A stretch of 64,000 bases of DNA from Leifsonia williamsii (lineage in GTDB: Bacteria; Actinomycetota; Actinomycetes; Actinomycetales; Microbacteriaceae), in contig NZ_JAROCF010000001.1 of the NCBI RefSeq assembly GCF_030433685.1, positions 2,790,001-2,854,000 of the forward strand. Direction: 5' to 3'. How positions within the stretch are numbered: position 1 is the first letter of the stretch; each line of letters opens with the position of its first letter. The notes under the pieces are model-generated. The model did no database searches and was not told the DNA's origin. It worked only from the letters and a program-made list of their open reading frames with translations. The translations under genes were made by a program, and so were the position numbers. Below are positions 22,126 through 29,349 of this stretch, piece by piece.

Positions 22126-24192
22126 TCAGCCCAGGTGACCCGCCTTCTCCATCTGGCGGAGGTCGCGCTTCAGGTCGCCGAGCTCGTCGCGCAGGCGGGC
22201 GGCCAGCTCGAACTTGAGCTCGCCGGCGGCGGCCAGCATCTGCTGGTTGAGGTCGGCGATCAGCGACTCCAGCTCGGCGGCTCCCTGGGCGGCGATACCG
22301 CCGTTGCGGAGGTTCGGCGTCGGGCTCTTGCGCTTCTGCTCGCGGCCGGCCAGGATGCGAGCCGTGTCGGCCTCCTCGCGGGCCAGCACCTCCGTGATGT
22401 CGGCGATGCGCTTGCGGAGCGGCTGCGGGTCGATGCCGTTGACGCGGTTGTACTCGATCTGCTTCTCGCGACGCCGGTCGGTCTCCTCGATGGCGCGCTG
22501 CATCGAGTCGGTGAGCACGTCGGCGTACATGTGCACCTCGCCCGAGACGTTGCGCGCAGCACGGCCGATCGTCTGGATGAGCGACGTGGACGAGCGGAGG
22601 AAGCCCTCCTTGTCGGCATCGAGGATCGCGACGAGCGACACCTCTGGCAGGTCGAGACCCTCACGGAGCAGGTTGATGCCGACGAGCACGTCGTACACGC
22701 CCGCGCGCAGCTCGGTGAGCAGCTCGACACGGCGGAGCGTGTCGACGTCGGAGTGCAGATAGCGCACCTTCACACCGGCCTCGGCGAGGAAGTCGGTGAG
22801 CTCCTCCGCCATCTTCTTGGTGAGCGTGGTGACGAGGATGCGCTCGTCGCGCTCGACCCGCAGCCGGATCTCCTCGAGGAGGTCGTCGATCTGCCCCTTC
22901 GTCGGCTTGACGACGATCTCGGGGTCGACCAGTCCGGTCGGGCGGATGATCTGCTCGACCACGCCGTCGGCCACGCCCATCTCGTACTGCCCGGGCGTCG
23001 CCGAGAGGTACACGGTCTGGCCGACGCGGTCCTTGAACTCGTTCCACTTGAGCGGCCGGTTGTCGAGCGCGCTCGGGAGGCGGAAGCCGTGCTCCACCAG
23101 CGTGCGCTTGCGCGACGCGTCGCCCTCGTACATCGCACCGATCTGCGGGACCGTGACGTGCGACTCGTCGATGACGACGAGGAAGTCGTCGGGGAAGTAG
23201 TCGAGCAGGCAGTTCGGCGCCTGCCCGGGGGCGCGGCCGTCGATGTGCCGCGAGTAGTTCTCGATGCCGGAGCAGAAGCCGATCTGCTCCATCATCTCAA
23301 GGTCGAACTGCGTGCGCATGCGCAGCCGCTGCGCCTCCAGCAGCTTGCCCTCGCGCTCCAGCTCCTGGAGGCGCTCGCGCAGCTCGTCCTGGATGGTGAC
23401 GATCGCGCGTTGCATGGTCGCCGGGCTCGCGGCGTAGTGCGTCGCCGGGAACACCGACACGGCATCCATCTTGGTCAGCACCTCGCCGGTGAGCGGATGC
23501 AGCGAGTACAGCGCCTCGATCTCGTCGCCGAACATCTCGATGCGGATCGCGTGCTCCTCGTACACCGGGATGATCTCGATCGTGTCGCCGCGCACGCGGA
23601 ACTTGCCGCGCGAGAAGTCGACGTCGTTGCGCTCGTACTGCATGTTGACGAAGCGGCGGATGAGCGCGTCGCGGCCGATGGTCTGGCCGACCTGCAGGGC
23701 GACCATCGCCTCCAGGTACTCCTCGGCCGCACCGAGGCCGTAGATGCACGACACGGTCGAGACGACGACCACGTCGCGCCGGCTCAGCAGGGAGTTCGTG
23801 GTGGAGTGCCGCAGCCGCTCGACCTCCGCGTTGATCGACGAGTCCTTCTCGATGAAGGTGTCGGTCTGCGGGACGTACGCCTCGGGCTGGTAGTAGTCGT
23901 AGTACGAGACGAAGTACTCGACGGCGTTGTTCGGCAGCAGCTCGCGGAACTCGTTGGCGAGCTGTGCGGCGAGCGTCTTGTTGTGGGCCAGCACGAGGGT
24001 CGGCCGCTGCACCTGCTCGATGAGCCAGGCGGTGGTCGCCGACTTGCCGGTGCCGGTCGCGCCGAGCAGCACGACGTCGGTCTCGCCCGCATTGATGCGC
24101 CCTGCCAGTTCCGCGATCGCGGTCGGCTGGTCACCGCTCGGCTGGTACTCGCTGACGACCTCGAACGGACGGACGGCACGGGTGGGTTGCAT
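22126..24192 (-). CDS. uvrB: Excinuclease ABC subunit UvrB
   Basis: Damage-verifying helicase-like subunit that loads UvrC. The 688-residue protein has Walker [11 protein letters not shown], the beta-hairpin region around [17 protein letters not shown], DExx-type box VVIDESHVT, the conserved RAARN box ([20 protein letters not shown]) and a C-terminal UVR domain that contacts UvrC. The ATG at 24192 is preferred over an in-frame GTG at 24222, because the RecA-NDp-type promoter occupies 24200-24221 and its -10 ends seven bases before the ATG. The mRNA is therefore probably leaderless. It is transcribed alone, ending at the hairpin at 22102-22120. Confidence 0.97.
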   Translation of the reverse strand: MQPTRAVRPFEVVSEYQPSGDQPTAIAELAGRINAGETDVVLLGATGTGKSATTAWLIEQVQRPTLVLAHNKTLAAQLANEFRELLPNNAVEYFVSYYDYYQPEAYVPQTDTFIEKDSSINAEVERLRHSTTNSLLSRRDVVVVSTVSCIYGLGAAEEYLEAMVALQVGQTIGRDALIRRFVNMQYERNDVDFSRGKFRVRGDTIEIIPVYEEHAIRIEMFGDEIEALYSLHPLTGEVLTKMDAVSVFPATHYAASPATMQRAIVTIQDELRERLQELEREGKLLEAQRLRMRTQFDLEMMEQIGFCSGIENYSRHIDGRAPGQAPNCLLDYFPDDFLVVIDESHVTVPQIGAMYEGDASRKRTLVEHGFRLPSALDNRPLKWNEFKDRVGQTVYLSATPGQYEMGVADGVVEQIIRPTGLVDPEIVVKPTKGQIDDLLEEIRLRVERDERILVTTLTKKMAEELTDFLAEAGVKVRYLHSDVDTLRRVELLTELRAGVYDVLVGINLLREGLDLPEVSLVAILDADKEGFLRSSTSLIQTIGRAARNVSGEVHMYADVLTDSMQRAIEETDRRREKQIEYNRVNGIDPQPLRKRIADITEVLAREEADTARILAGREQKRKSPTPNLRNGGIAAQGAAELESLIADLNQQMLAAAGELKFELAARLRDELGDLKRDLRQMEKAGHLG

Positions 24193-24199
24193 GCTTTCC

Positions 24200-24221
24200 A
24201 GTCTAGGAAGGACCACCGACA
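24200..24221 (-). promoter_or_regulatory. RecA-NDp (PafBC-type) promoter of uvrB
   Basis: TGTCGGTG, eight bases, TAGACT on the minus strand: an exact match to the damage-inducible, LexA-independent promoter pattern and 20 of 22 bases identical to the uvrA element. No LexA box is seen near uvrB. Confidence 0.78.
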
Positions 24222-24270
24222 CCGGAACCGGCTCTCGCTGAGAGCGGAACCTGTACTGGCTGTGAAGGCG

Positions 24271-24873
24271 TCATGGCCGCGCGCGCAGCTCCTCCCACAG
24301 CGCGTCGACCTGCTCCAGCGTGTGCTCCAGCGTGCCGTCGGTGTCGATCACGACGTCGGCGACGGCGAGCCGCTCGTCGTCGGACGCCTGCGAGCGGATG
24401 CGGCGCTCGGCCTCCGCCCGATCCATCCCGCGCAGCTCGACCAGCCGGCGGATGCGCGTGTCCGCGGCGGCGTGCGCGACCACGACCAGCTCGAACGGGT
24501 ACTCGTTGGCCGACTCCACCAGCAGCGGCACGTCGTAGACGACGATGGCGTCGGGATCGGCGTCGCCCGCCGCGCGGAAGCGGGCCGTCGACTCGCGCAG
24601 CACTGCCGGGTGGGTAATAGCGTTGAGGGCGAGCCGCGCCTCCTCGTCGGCGAACACGATCGCGCCGAGGGCCGCGCGGTCGAGGCTGCCGTCGGCCGCG
24701 ATCACCCCGTCGCCGAAGCGACGCGCGATCTCGGCGAGGCCCGGCGTGCCGGGCTCCACGACCTCGCGGGCGATGCGGTCCGCGTCGACGACGACGGCGC
24801 CGTGCTCGGCGAAGCGGGAGGCGATGGTCGATTTGCCGGAGGCGATGCCCCCCGTGAGTCCGATCAGCTGCAC
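24271..24873 (-). CDS. coaE: Dephospho-CoA kinase
   Basis: Phosphorylates dephospho-CoA in the last step of coenzyme A synthesis. The 200-residue protein has the P-loop GGIASGKST (residues 8-16), the DADRIAREVVEPG substrate motif and a lid region ending in RIRSQASDDERLAVADVVIDTDG. It is of usual length, without the C-terminal GrpB-like extension found in mycobacteria. The GTG start has a TAGGCT hexamer six bases upstream and no ribosome-binding site, indicating a leaderless transcript separate from rpsA. Confidence 0.95.
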   Translation of the reverse strand: MQLIGLTGGIASGKSTIASRFAEHGAVVVDADRIAREVVEPGTPGLAEIARRFGDGVIAADGSLDRAALGAIVFADEEARLALNAITHPAVLRESTARFRAAGDADPDAIVVYDVPLLVESANEYPFELVVVAHAAADTRIRRLVELRGMDRAEAERRIRSQASDDERLAVADVVIDTDGTLEHTLEQVDALWEELRARP

Positions 24874-24879
24874 CCGACC

Positions 24880-24885
24880 AGCCTA
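24880..24885 (-). promoter_or_regulatory. Leaderless -10 for coaE
   Basis: TAGGCT on the minus strand ends six bases before the coaE GTG. Confidence 0.55.
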
Positions 24886-24913
24886 GCGACGGCCGCGCCC
24901 GTTAACGCCGGAA

Positions 24914-24939
24914 CGGCCGGCCCCCGAAGGGACCGGCCG
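24914..24939 (-). terminator. Terminator downstream of rpsA
   Basis: A seven-base-pair stem (24914-24920 with 24933-24939), with further CCC/GGG pairing possible inside the loop, lies 34 bases after the rpsA stop. Confidence 0.6.
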
Positions 24940-24973
24940 CTCACGGATGAGACGAGGCTGTGCTGCCCGGGTC

Positions 24974-26416
24974 TCAGTTGTTCGAGCTGAGCTTCTCGCG
25001 CAGCGCGGCGAGGGACTCGTCGTCGGCGAGGGTGCCGCCGGAGCCCGAGTCGCTCGAGAACGAGCTGCTGCCGGTGTCGGCCGCGGCCTCTTCGATGCCC
25101 TTCGCGACCTGGCGCTTGTGGGCCTCCCAGCGAGCCTGGGCGGCAGCGTACTGCTGCTCCCACTCGTCGCGCTGGGACTCGAAGCCTTCCTTCCACTCGT
25201 TGGTCTCCGGGTCGAAGCCCTCGGGGTACTTGTAGTTCCCCTGCTCGTCGTACTCGGTGACCATGCCGTAGAGGGCCGGGTCGAACTCGGTGCCCTCGGG
25301 GTCGACGCCCTCGTTCGCCTGCTTGAGCGAGAGGGAGATGCGGCGACGCTCGAGGTCGATGTCGATGACCTTGACGAACACCTCGTCGCCGACCGACACG
25401 ACCTGCTCGGCGAGCTCGACGTGCTTGCCGGAGAGCTCCGAGATGTGGACGAGGCCCTCGATGCCGTCCGCGACGCGGACGAACGCACCGAACGGGACCA
25501 GCTTCGTGACCTTGCCCGGCGCGACCTGACCGATCGCGTGGGTGCGGGCGAAGACCTGCCACGGGTCCTCCTGGGTCGCCTTGAGCGACAGCGAGACGCG
25601 CTCGCGGTCCAGGTCGACCTCGAGGATCTCGACGGTGACCTCCTGGCCGACCTCGACGACCTCGGAGGCGTGCTCGATGTGCTTCCAGGACAGCTCCGAC
25701 ACGTGGACGAGACCGTCGACGCCGCCGAGGTCGACGAACGCACCGAAGTTGACGATCGACGAGACGACGCCCTTGCGGACCTGGCCCTTGTGCAGGTTGT
25801 TGAGGAAGGTGGTGCGCGACTCGGACTGCGTCTGCTCGAGCAGGGCGCGGCGCGAGAGGACCACGTTGTTGCGGTTCTTGTCGAGCTCGAGGATCTTGGC
25901 CTCGATCTCCTGGCCCAGGTACGGGGTCAGGTCGCGGACGCGGCGCAGCTCGATGAGCGACGCCGGCAGGAAGCCGCGGAGCCCGATGTCGACGATGAGG
26001 CCGCCCTTGACGACCTCGATCACGGTGCCGGTGACGACGCCGTCGGCCTCCTTGATCTTCTCGACATCGCCCCAGGCGCGCTCGTACTGGGCGCGCTTCT
26101 TGGACAGGATGAGGCGACCCTCCTTGTCCTCCTTCTGGAGAACGAGGGCCTCGACGGTGTCGCCGACCTCGACGACCTCGGTGGGGTCGACGTCGTGCTT
26201 GATGGAAAGCTCGCGCGAGGGGATGACACCCTCGGTCTTGTAACCGACGTCGAGGAGGACCTCGTCGCGGTCGATCTTGACGACAGTGCCCTCGATGAGG
26301 TCTCCGTCGTTGAAGAACTTGAGCGTCTTCTCGACCGCGGCCAGGAAGTCCTCAGCGGACCCGATGTCGTTGACGGCGACCTGCTTCAGGGCCTTGTCGG
26401 TCGTTGCGGTTGTCAT
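24974..26416 (-). CDS. rpsA: 30S ribosomal protein S1
   Basis: Binds mRNA on the small ribosomal subunit. The 480-residue protein has four S1 RNA-binding repeats (about residues 35-105, 120-190, 207-277 and 292-365), the last two marked by paired FGAFVDLGGVDGLVHVSELSW and FGAFVRVADGIEGLVHISELS segments. A Gln/Trp-rich and then Ser/Gly-rich tail follows. Four repeats, rather than six, is normal for actinobacteria. Its position between polA and coaE is conserved in this phylum. The ATG follows GGAGC at about nine bases, and the leader of about 97 bases begins with a hairpin. Confidence 0.97.
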   Translation of the reverse strand: MTTATTDKALKQVAVNDIGSAEDFLAAVEKTLKFFNDGDLIEGTVVKIDRDEVLLDVGYKTEGVIPSRELSIKHDVDPTEVVEVGDTVEALVLQKEDKEGRLILSKKRAQYERAWGDVEKIKEADGVVTGTVIEVVKGGLIVDIGLRGFLPASLIELRRVRDLTPYLGQEIEAKILELDKNRNNVVLSRRALLEQTQSESRTTFLNNLHKGQVRKGVVSSIVNFGAFVDLGGVDGLVHVSELSWKHIEHASEVVEVGQEVTVEILEVDLDRERVSLSLKATQEDPWQVFARTHAIGQVAPGKVTKLVPFGAFVRVADGIEGLVHISELSGKHVELAEQVVSVGDEVFVKVIDIDLERRRISLSLKQANEGVDPEGTEFDPALYGMVTEYDEQGNYKYPEGFDPETNEWKEGFESQRDEWEQQYAAAQARWEAHKRQVAKGIEEAAADTGSSSFSSDSGSGGTLADDESLAALREKLSSNN

Positions 26417-26500
26417 GTAGTGGATGCTCCGTAATGGACAGGAATCAGGCCGGGCGCGTTCGATGTGAGTGGTTTCCGCGCTCGGCAGGCGGATGTGGAT

Positions 26501-26525
26501 GTCACAGAAGTGACGTTCTAGTCTA
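26501..26525 (-). promoter_or_regulatory. rpsA promoter -10 and 5'-leader hairpin
   Basis: TAGACT (26520-26525, minus) overlaps the stop codon of the epimerase gene. An inverted repeat GTCAC/GTGAC (26501-26505 with 26510-26514) begins at the predicted transcription start, so the rpsA mRNA would open with a stem-loop. Confidence 0.45.
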
Positions 26526-27507
26526 GCGAGCCGGAGGCGGGCGCAGCAACCCGGCGCTCGCCGGCGATGTCACGCAGCGCGGCCTCCAGGTCGGGGAAGG
26601 CGAATGCGTACCCGGCATCGAGCAGGCGCTCGGGCACCACCCAGCGACTTTTGAGCACGAGCTCGGTCTCGGTACGGATGACGGCCGAGCCGAGCTCCAG
26701 CATCCACCGCCTCGCCGGCAGCCCGAACCGGACGCCCAGCACCCGGCGGAGGGTCGCCATCATGGTGCGGTTGTCGGTCGGGTTCGGCGCCGCGATGTTG
26801 ACCGGGCCTGCGATGTCAGGGCGACCGCGCAGAAACTCGATGGAGCCGAGCACGTCGGCCAGGTGCACCCAGCTGAACCGCTGCCTCCCTCCCCGCGCCC
26901 CGAAGGTGTGGAACGTCCCCGCCCGGCGCCGCGCGGCGGTGGAGAACCAGCGCCCGTCGACCTGCGGTCCGCCGAGCCCGGCGCGCGTCAGCATGCGCAG
27001 CGGCCCCAGCGCGCTGCCGTCGCCGAGCACGATGGCCATCCGGAGTGCGACGCGACGGGTGGCGGGCAGCTCGCCCGCGAACAGCTCGTCCTCCCAGGCG
27101 CGGGCGACGTCGACCGAGAAGCCGGTGCCGAGCTCGCCGGTCGCCTCGGTCATCGGCCGGTCTTCTGCGTGCCGGTAGATGGTCGCGGTGGAGGCGTTGA
27201 ACCAGACGACGGGCGGCGCGTCGCTCGCGGCGACCGCCTCCCGCAGCTCACGTGTGGTCTCGACCCGCGACCGCAGGATCTCGGCGCGGTTGGCCGGCGT
27301 GTAGCGGCAGTTCACGCTCTTGCCGGCGAGGTTGATGAGGACATCGGCGCCGGTGACCGCGCGGCGCACCGCGTCGGCGTCACCCCAGCGCGCGTCGGCG
27401 CCCGCCCGCCCGATCAGGCGGACCGTCGCCCCTGCGGCACGGTAGTGCTCGGCCAGGTACCGCCCGACGAAGCCGGACGCACCGGCCAGCACGATGGTCT
27501 CCCCCAC
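26518..27507 (-). CDS. TIGR01777-family NAD(P)-dependent epimerase
   Basis: A 329-residue short-chain dehydrogenase/epimerase-like protein with the N-terminal dinucleotide motif GASGFVG, a central WFNASTATIYRH segment in place of a classical YxxxK site, and a C-terminal DUF1731 domain (PARRWMLELGSAVIRTETELVLKSRWVVP). TIGR01777 proteins (SulA/YfcH type) have no settled substrate. The GTG at 27507 is chosen because AGGGGA lies six bases upstream; a GTG two codons earlier is also possible but sits directly against that site. Confidence 0.87.
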   Translation of the reverse strand: MGETIVLAGASGFVGRYLAEHYRAAGATVRLIGRAGADARWGDADAVRRAVTGADVLINLAGKSVNCRYTPANRAEILRSRVETTRELREAVAASDAPPVVWFNASTATIYRHAEDRPMTEATGELGTGFSVDVARAWEDELFAGELPATRRVALRMAIVLGDGSALGPLRMLTRAGLGGPQVDGRWFSTAARRRAGTFHTFGARGGRQRFSWVHLADVLGSIEFLRGRPDIAGPVNIAAPNPTDNRTMMATLRRVLGVRFGLPARRWMLELGSAVIRTETELVLKSRWVVPERLLDAGYAFAFPDLEAALRDIAGERRVAAPASGSLD

Positions 27508-27632
27508 GCTCACTCCCCTCGTCGTCTCCGATCAGAACGGAGGAATCCTCTTGCGACACACCGCTGCGCGGCAGGGAACGGAGGAGATCCCAGCGCGCTC
27601 GCGCCGGACCTCCTCCGCTTCCCGCCGACCCC

Positions 27633-29306
27633 TCAGTCGAGCAGCGCGGCCTTCAGCGTGTCGAGGCCGACGCCGCCGATGTCGAGGGCCTTCTTGTGGA
27701 ACGCCTTGATGTCGAAGGAGGCGCCCTCGCGGCGGGCGTACTCGTCGCGCAGCTGCTCCCAGATCCGCTGGCCGATCTTGTACGACGGCGCCTGGCCCGG
27801 CCAGCCGAGGTAGCGGTTCACCTCGAAGCGGACGAAGCCCTCGTTCATGTTCACGTTCTCGCCGAGGAAGCCGAACGCGTACTCGCCCGTCCAGGTGCCG
27901 GAGCCGTCGGGCAGCGGCTTCTCGAGGTGGACGCCGATGTCGAGCACCACGCGCGCGGCGCGCATCCGCTGGCCGTCGAGCATGCCGAGGCGGTCGGCCG
28001 GGTCGTCGAGGTAGCCCAGCTGCTCCATCAGCCGCTCGGCGTAGAGCGCCCAGCCCTCGGCGTGACCCGAGGTGCCCGCGATGCGCCGCCACGAGTTCAG
28101 CTGCGCCTTGTTGTACGTCGCCTGCGCGATCTGGAGGTGGTGGCCCGGGACGCCCTCGTGGTACACGGTCGTCAGCTCGCGCCAGGTGTCGAACTCGGTG
28201 ACGCCCTCGGGGACGCTCCACCACATCCGGCCGGGGCGGGCGAAGTCGTCGCTCGGGCCTGTGTAGTAGATGCCGCCCTCCTGGGTCGGCGCGATCATGC
28301 ACTCGAGGCGGCGGATCTCCTGCGGGATGTCGAAGTGCGACTTCCCGAGCTCGGCGATCGCGCGGTCGCTGGTCTCCTGCATCCACCGCTGCAGCGCGTC
28401 GGTGCCGTGCAGCTTGCGGGAGGCGTCCTGGTCGAGGAACGCGATCGCCTCGCGCACCGAGGCGCCCGGCTTGATCTCGCGCGCGATCGACTCCTGCTCG
28501 GCGACCATGCGCGCGAGCTCCTCGATGCCCCACTCGTAGGTCTCGTCGAGGTCGACGGTCGCGCCGACGAAGTCGCGGGAGGCGAGCTGGTAGAGGTCGC
28601 GGCCGACCGCGTCCTTCTCCGGCGCGTGGGGCGCCAGCTCGTCCTGGAGGAAGGAGGCGAGCTTCGCGTACGCGTCGGCGGACTCCTGCGCGCCCTTCGC
28701 CAGATCGGCCTTCAGGCTCTCGGGCAGGCTGCCGTCGCCGACCGCGGCGTTCTTCGTGAAGTCGAAGAAGAAGCCGGTGTCGGCGACCTGCTTCTTCGCC
28801 TGGGCGACCACCTCGCGCACCTGGCGGATGGCCGGCACGTTGCCCGAGCCGATGCCGCTGCGGAGCGTCTCGATGTACCCGTCCATGGCGGCGGGGAGGT
28901 TGTGCAGCCGCTTGGCGACGTTCGCCCAGTCGTCGGCCGTGGCGGTCGGCACGAGGTCGAAGATGTCGCGCAGCTCCTGCGCGGGCGACGCGATCACGTT
29001 CAGGTCGCGCTGCTCGAAGCCGGCCTCGTGCTTCTCGACGGTCAGCTTCAGCTCGCGGGCGAGGTCCATCTTGGTGATGCGGTCGATCTCGTCGACCGGC
29101 TCGGCTGCCTCGATCTTCGCGAGCGCCTCCTTCACCTTGGCGACGGCCTCCTCGGCGCCGGCGGGCGAGTAGTCGCCGTACTCGCCCTCGCGGCCGGGGC
29201 GGCCCAGGTAGACGTGGTACTCCGGGTGGAGCTCGAGCTGGGTGTCGACCCACTCCTCCGCGATCGTGTCGACCGGGGTGGGTTCGCGCTTCTCTGCGTC
29301 AGTCAT
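27633..29306 (-). CDS. DUF885 family protein (putative metallopeptidase)
   Basis: A 557-residue DUF885 protein. The signature VYHEGVPGHHLQ (about residues 380-391) resembles a zinc-binding site (HE-x4-HH), and a second acidic segment, TSGHAEGWALYAE, follows about 25 residues later, as in zinc peptidases of the M3/M32-like fold. There is no signal peptide, so it should be cytosolic. Substrate and pathway are unknown. A TAGGCT hexamer six bases before the ATG predicts a leaderless mRNA. Confidence 0.85.
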   Translation of the reverse strand: MTDAEKREPTPVDTIAEEWVDTQLELHPEYHVYLGRPGREGEYGDYSPAGAEEAVAKVKEALAKIEAAEPVDEIDRITKMDLARELKLTVEKHEAGFEQRDLNVIASPAQELRDIFDLVPTATADDWANVAKRLHNLPAAMDGYIETLRSGIGSGNVPAIRQVREVVAQAKKQVADTGFFFDFTKNAAVGDGSLPESLKADLAKGAQESADAYAKLASFLQDELAPHAPEKDAVGRDLYQLASRDFVGATVDLDETYEWGIEELARMVAEQESIAREIKPGASVREAIAFLDQDASRKLHGTDALQRWMQETSDRAIAELGKSHFDIPQEIRRLECMIAPTQEGGIYYTGPSDDFARPGRMWWSVPEGVTEFDTWRELTTVYHEGVPGHHLQIAQATYNKAQLNSWRRIAGTSGHAEGWALYAERLMEQLGYLDDPADRLGMLDGQRMRAARVVLDIGVHLEKPLPDGSGTWTGEYAFGFLGENVNMNEGFVRFEVNRYLGWPGQAPSYKIGQRIWEQLRDEYARREGASFDIKAFHKKALDIGGVGLDTLKAALLD

Positions 29307-29312
29307 GCTCCG

Positions 29313-29318
29313 AGCCTA
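29313..29318 (-). promoter_or_regulatory. Leaderless -10 for the DUF885 gene
   Basis: TAGGCT on the minus strand ends six bases before the ATG at 29306. Confidence 0.55.
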
Positions 29319-29349
29319 TTCGGCCCGGAGCACGACCGGCCAGCGCCGG

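Noticed and set aside
24193..24222. GTG at 24222 as the uvrB start
   Set aside because: It would place the RecA-NDp-type promoter inside the coding sequence and adds ten residues not typical of UvrB; the ATG at 24192 fits the -10 spacing.
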